Source: Gallionellaceae bacterium (GTDB lineage Bacteria; Pseudomonadota; Gammaproteobacteria; Burkholderiales; Gallionellaceae). Taken from it: a stretch of DNA of 5,780 bases. The notes under the pieces were generated by a model. That model worked only from the letters and a program-made list of their open reading frames with translations, had not been told where the DNA came from and searched no databases. Shown piece by piece: positions 5,682 to 5,780 of this stretch. Both the position numbers and the translations under genes were made by a program. The DNA lies in the NCBI GenBank assembly GCA_031277195.1, contig JAITMU010000092.1, forward strand, positions 1 through 5,780, given 5' to 3'. The number at the start of each line of letters is the position of its first letter. Within the stretch, counting starts at the first letter, position 1.

Positions 5682-5709
5682 CGTCATTCCAGCGAACGCT
5701 GGAATCCAG
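5682..5709 (+). repeat. 28-nt dRS3-like palindromic repeat, copy 4
   Basis: CGTC, a core with arms ATTCCAGC and GCTGGAAT around a GAAC loop (5686-5705, eight perfect pairs) and CCAG. Relative to copy 2 the arm changes are C to A and G to T at positions that pair with each other, so the hairpin is kept. It has left-arm orientation, so an inverted partner may lie beyond the window. Confidence 0.85.
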
Positions 5710-5730
5710 CGCTTTTATCAAAACACTCCG

Positions 5731-5765
5731 GCGCAGCCGGACAAACAAGGTTTTGTCCGCTGCGC
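5731..5765. repeat. Imperfect hairpin downstream of the fourth repeat copy
   Basis: GCGCAG (5731-5736) plus CGGACAAA (5738-5745) pair with TTTGTCCG (5752-5759) plus CTGCGC (5760-5765): 14 base pairs with one bulged C (5737) and a 6-nt loop. A competing short hairpin, TCCGGC-GCA-GCCGGA (5727-5741), overlaps its left arm. No T-run follows, so it is not a standard terminator. It may be the interior of a composite element that begins with the repeat at 5682. Confidence 0.6.
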
Positions 5766-5780
5766 GGGCTGTTATTTCCA

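Overview
The window is a stretch of GC-rich proteobacterial chromosome. It carries the Mla (maintenance of lipid asymmetry) phospholipid-transport genes, followed by a BolA-family gene and murA. The order mlaF-mlaE-mlaD-mlaC-mlaB-ibaG-murA, all on the + strand, is the one known from Escherichia coli. The protein sequences, the strong third-position G/C preference and the dRS3-like intergenic repeats point to a Gram-negative beta- or gammaproteobacterium, more likely a betaproteobacterium (a Nitrosomonadales-like lineage is a guess). No plasmid, phage, IS, CRISPR, tRNA or rRNA feature was found.

Layout. Positions 1-98 are relatively AT-rich and non-coding, and end at a 28-nt palindromic repeat (99-126). 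A single-pass membrane protein of unknown function with a Gly-rich tail follows (203-838). After a 50-bp gap with a candidate -10 element come mlaF (ATPase), mlaE (permease) and mlaD (MCE protein), packed with a 1-base overlap and a 1-base gap. A 170-bp gap then holds two inverted copies of the 28-nt repeat, forming a REPIN-like composite (2957-3069). mlaC (periplasmic carrier), mlaB (STAS protein) and ibaG (BolA family) follow, again tightly packed. The ibaG-murA gap holds a G/C-run palindrome with G-quadruplex motifs on both strands (4253-4348). murA (4384-5634) is complete. Downstream are a weak terminator candidate, a fourth copy of the 28-nt repeat and an imperfect hairpin running to the window edge.

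How the genes work together. MlaF, MlaE, MlaD and MlaB build the inner-membrane ABC complex. MlaC shuttles phospholipid across the periplasm to or from an outer-membrane MlaA complex. No mlaA gene lies in the window, and the repeat-filled mlaD-mlaC gap is the place where many betaproteobacteria carry it. IbaG is an Fe-S/glutaredoxin-linked BolA protein, and MurA performs the first committed step of peptidoglycan synthesis, so the cluster is about the cell envelope.

The coding content is conventional. The parts that deserve a second look are the repeats, which show compensatory base changes between copies, the two-strand G4/palindrome in front of murA, the absent mlaA and the uncharacterised first gene. 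I do not see a new multi-gene system.
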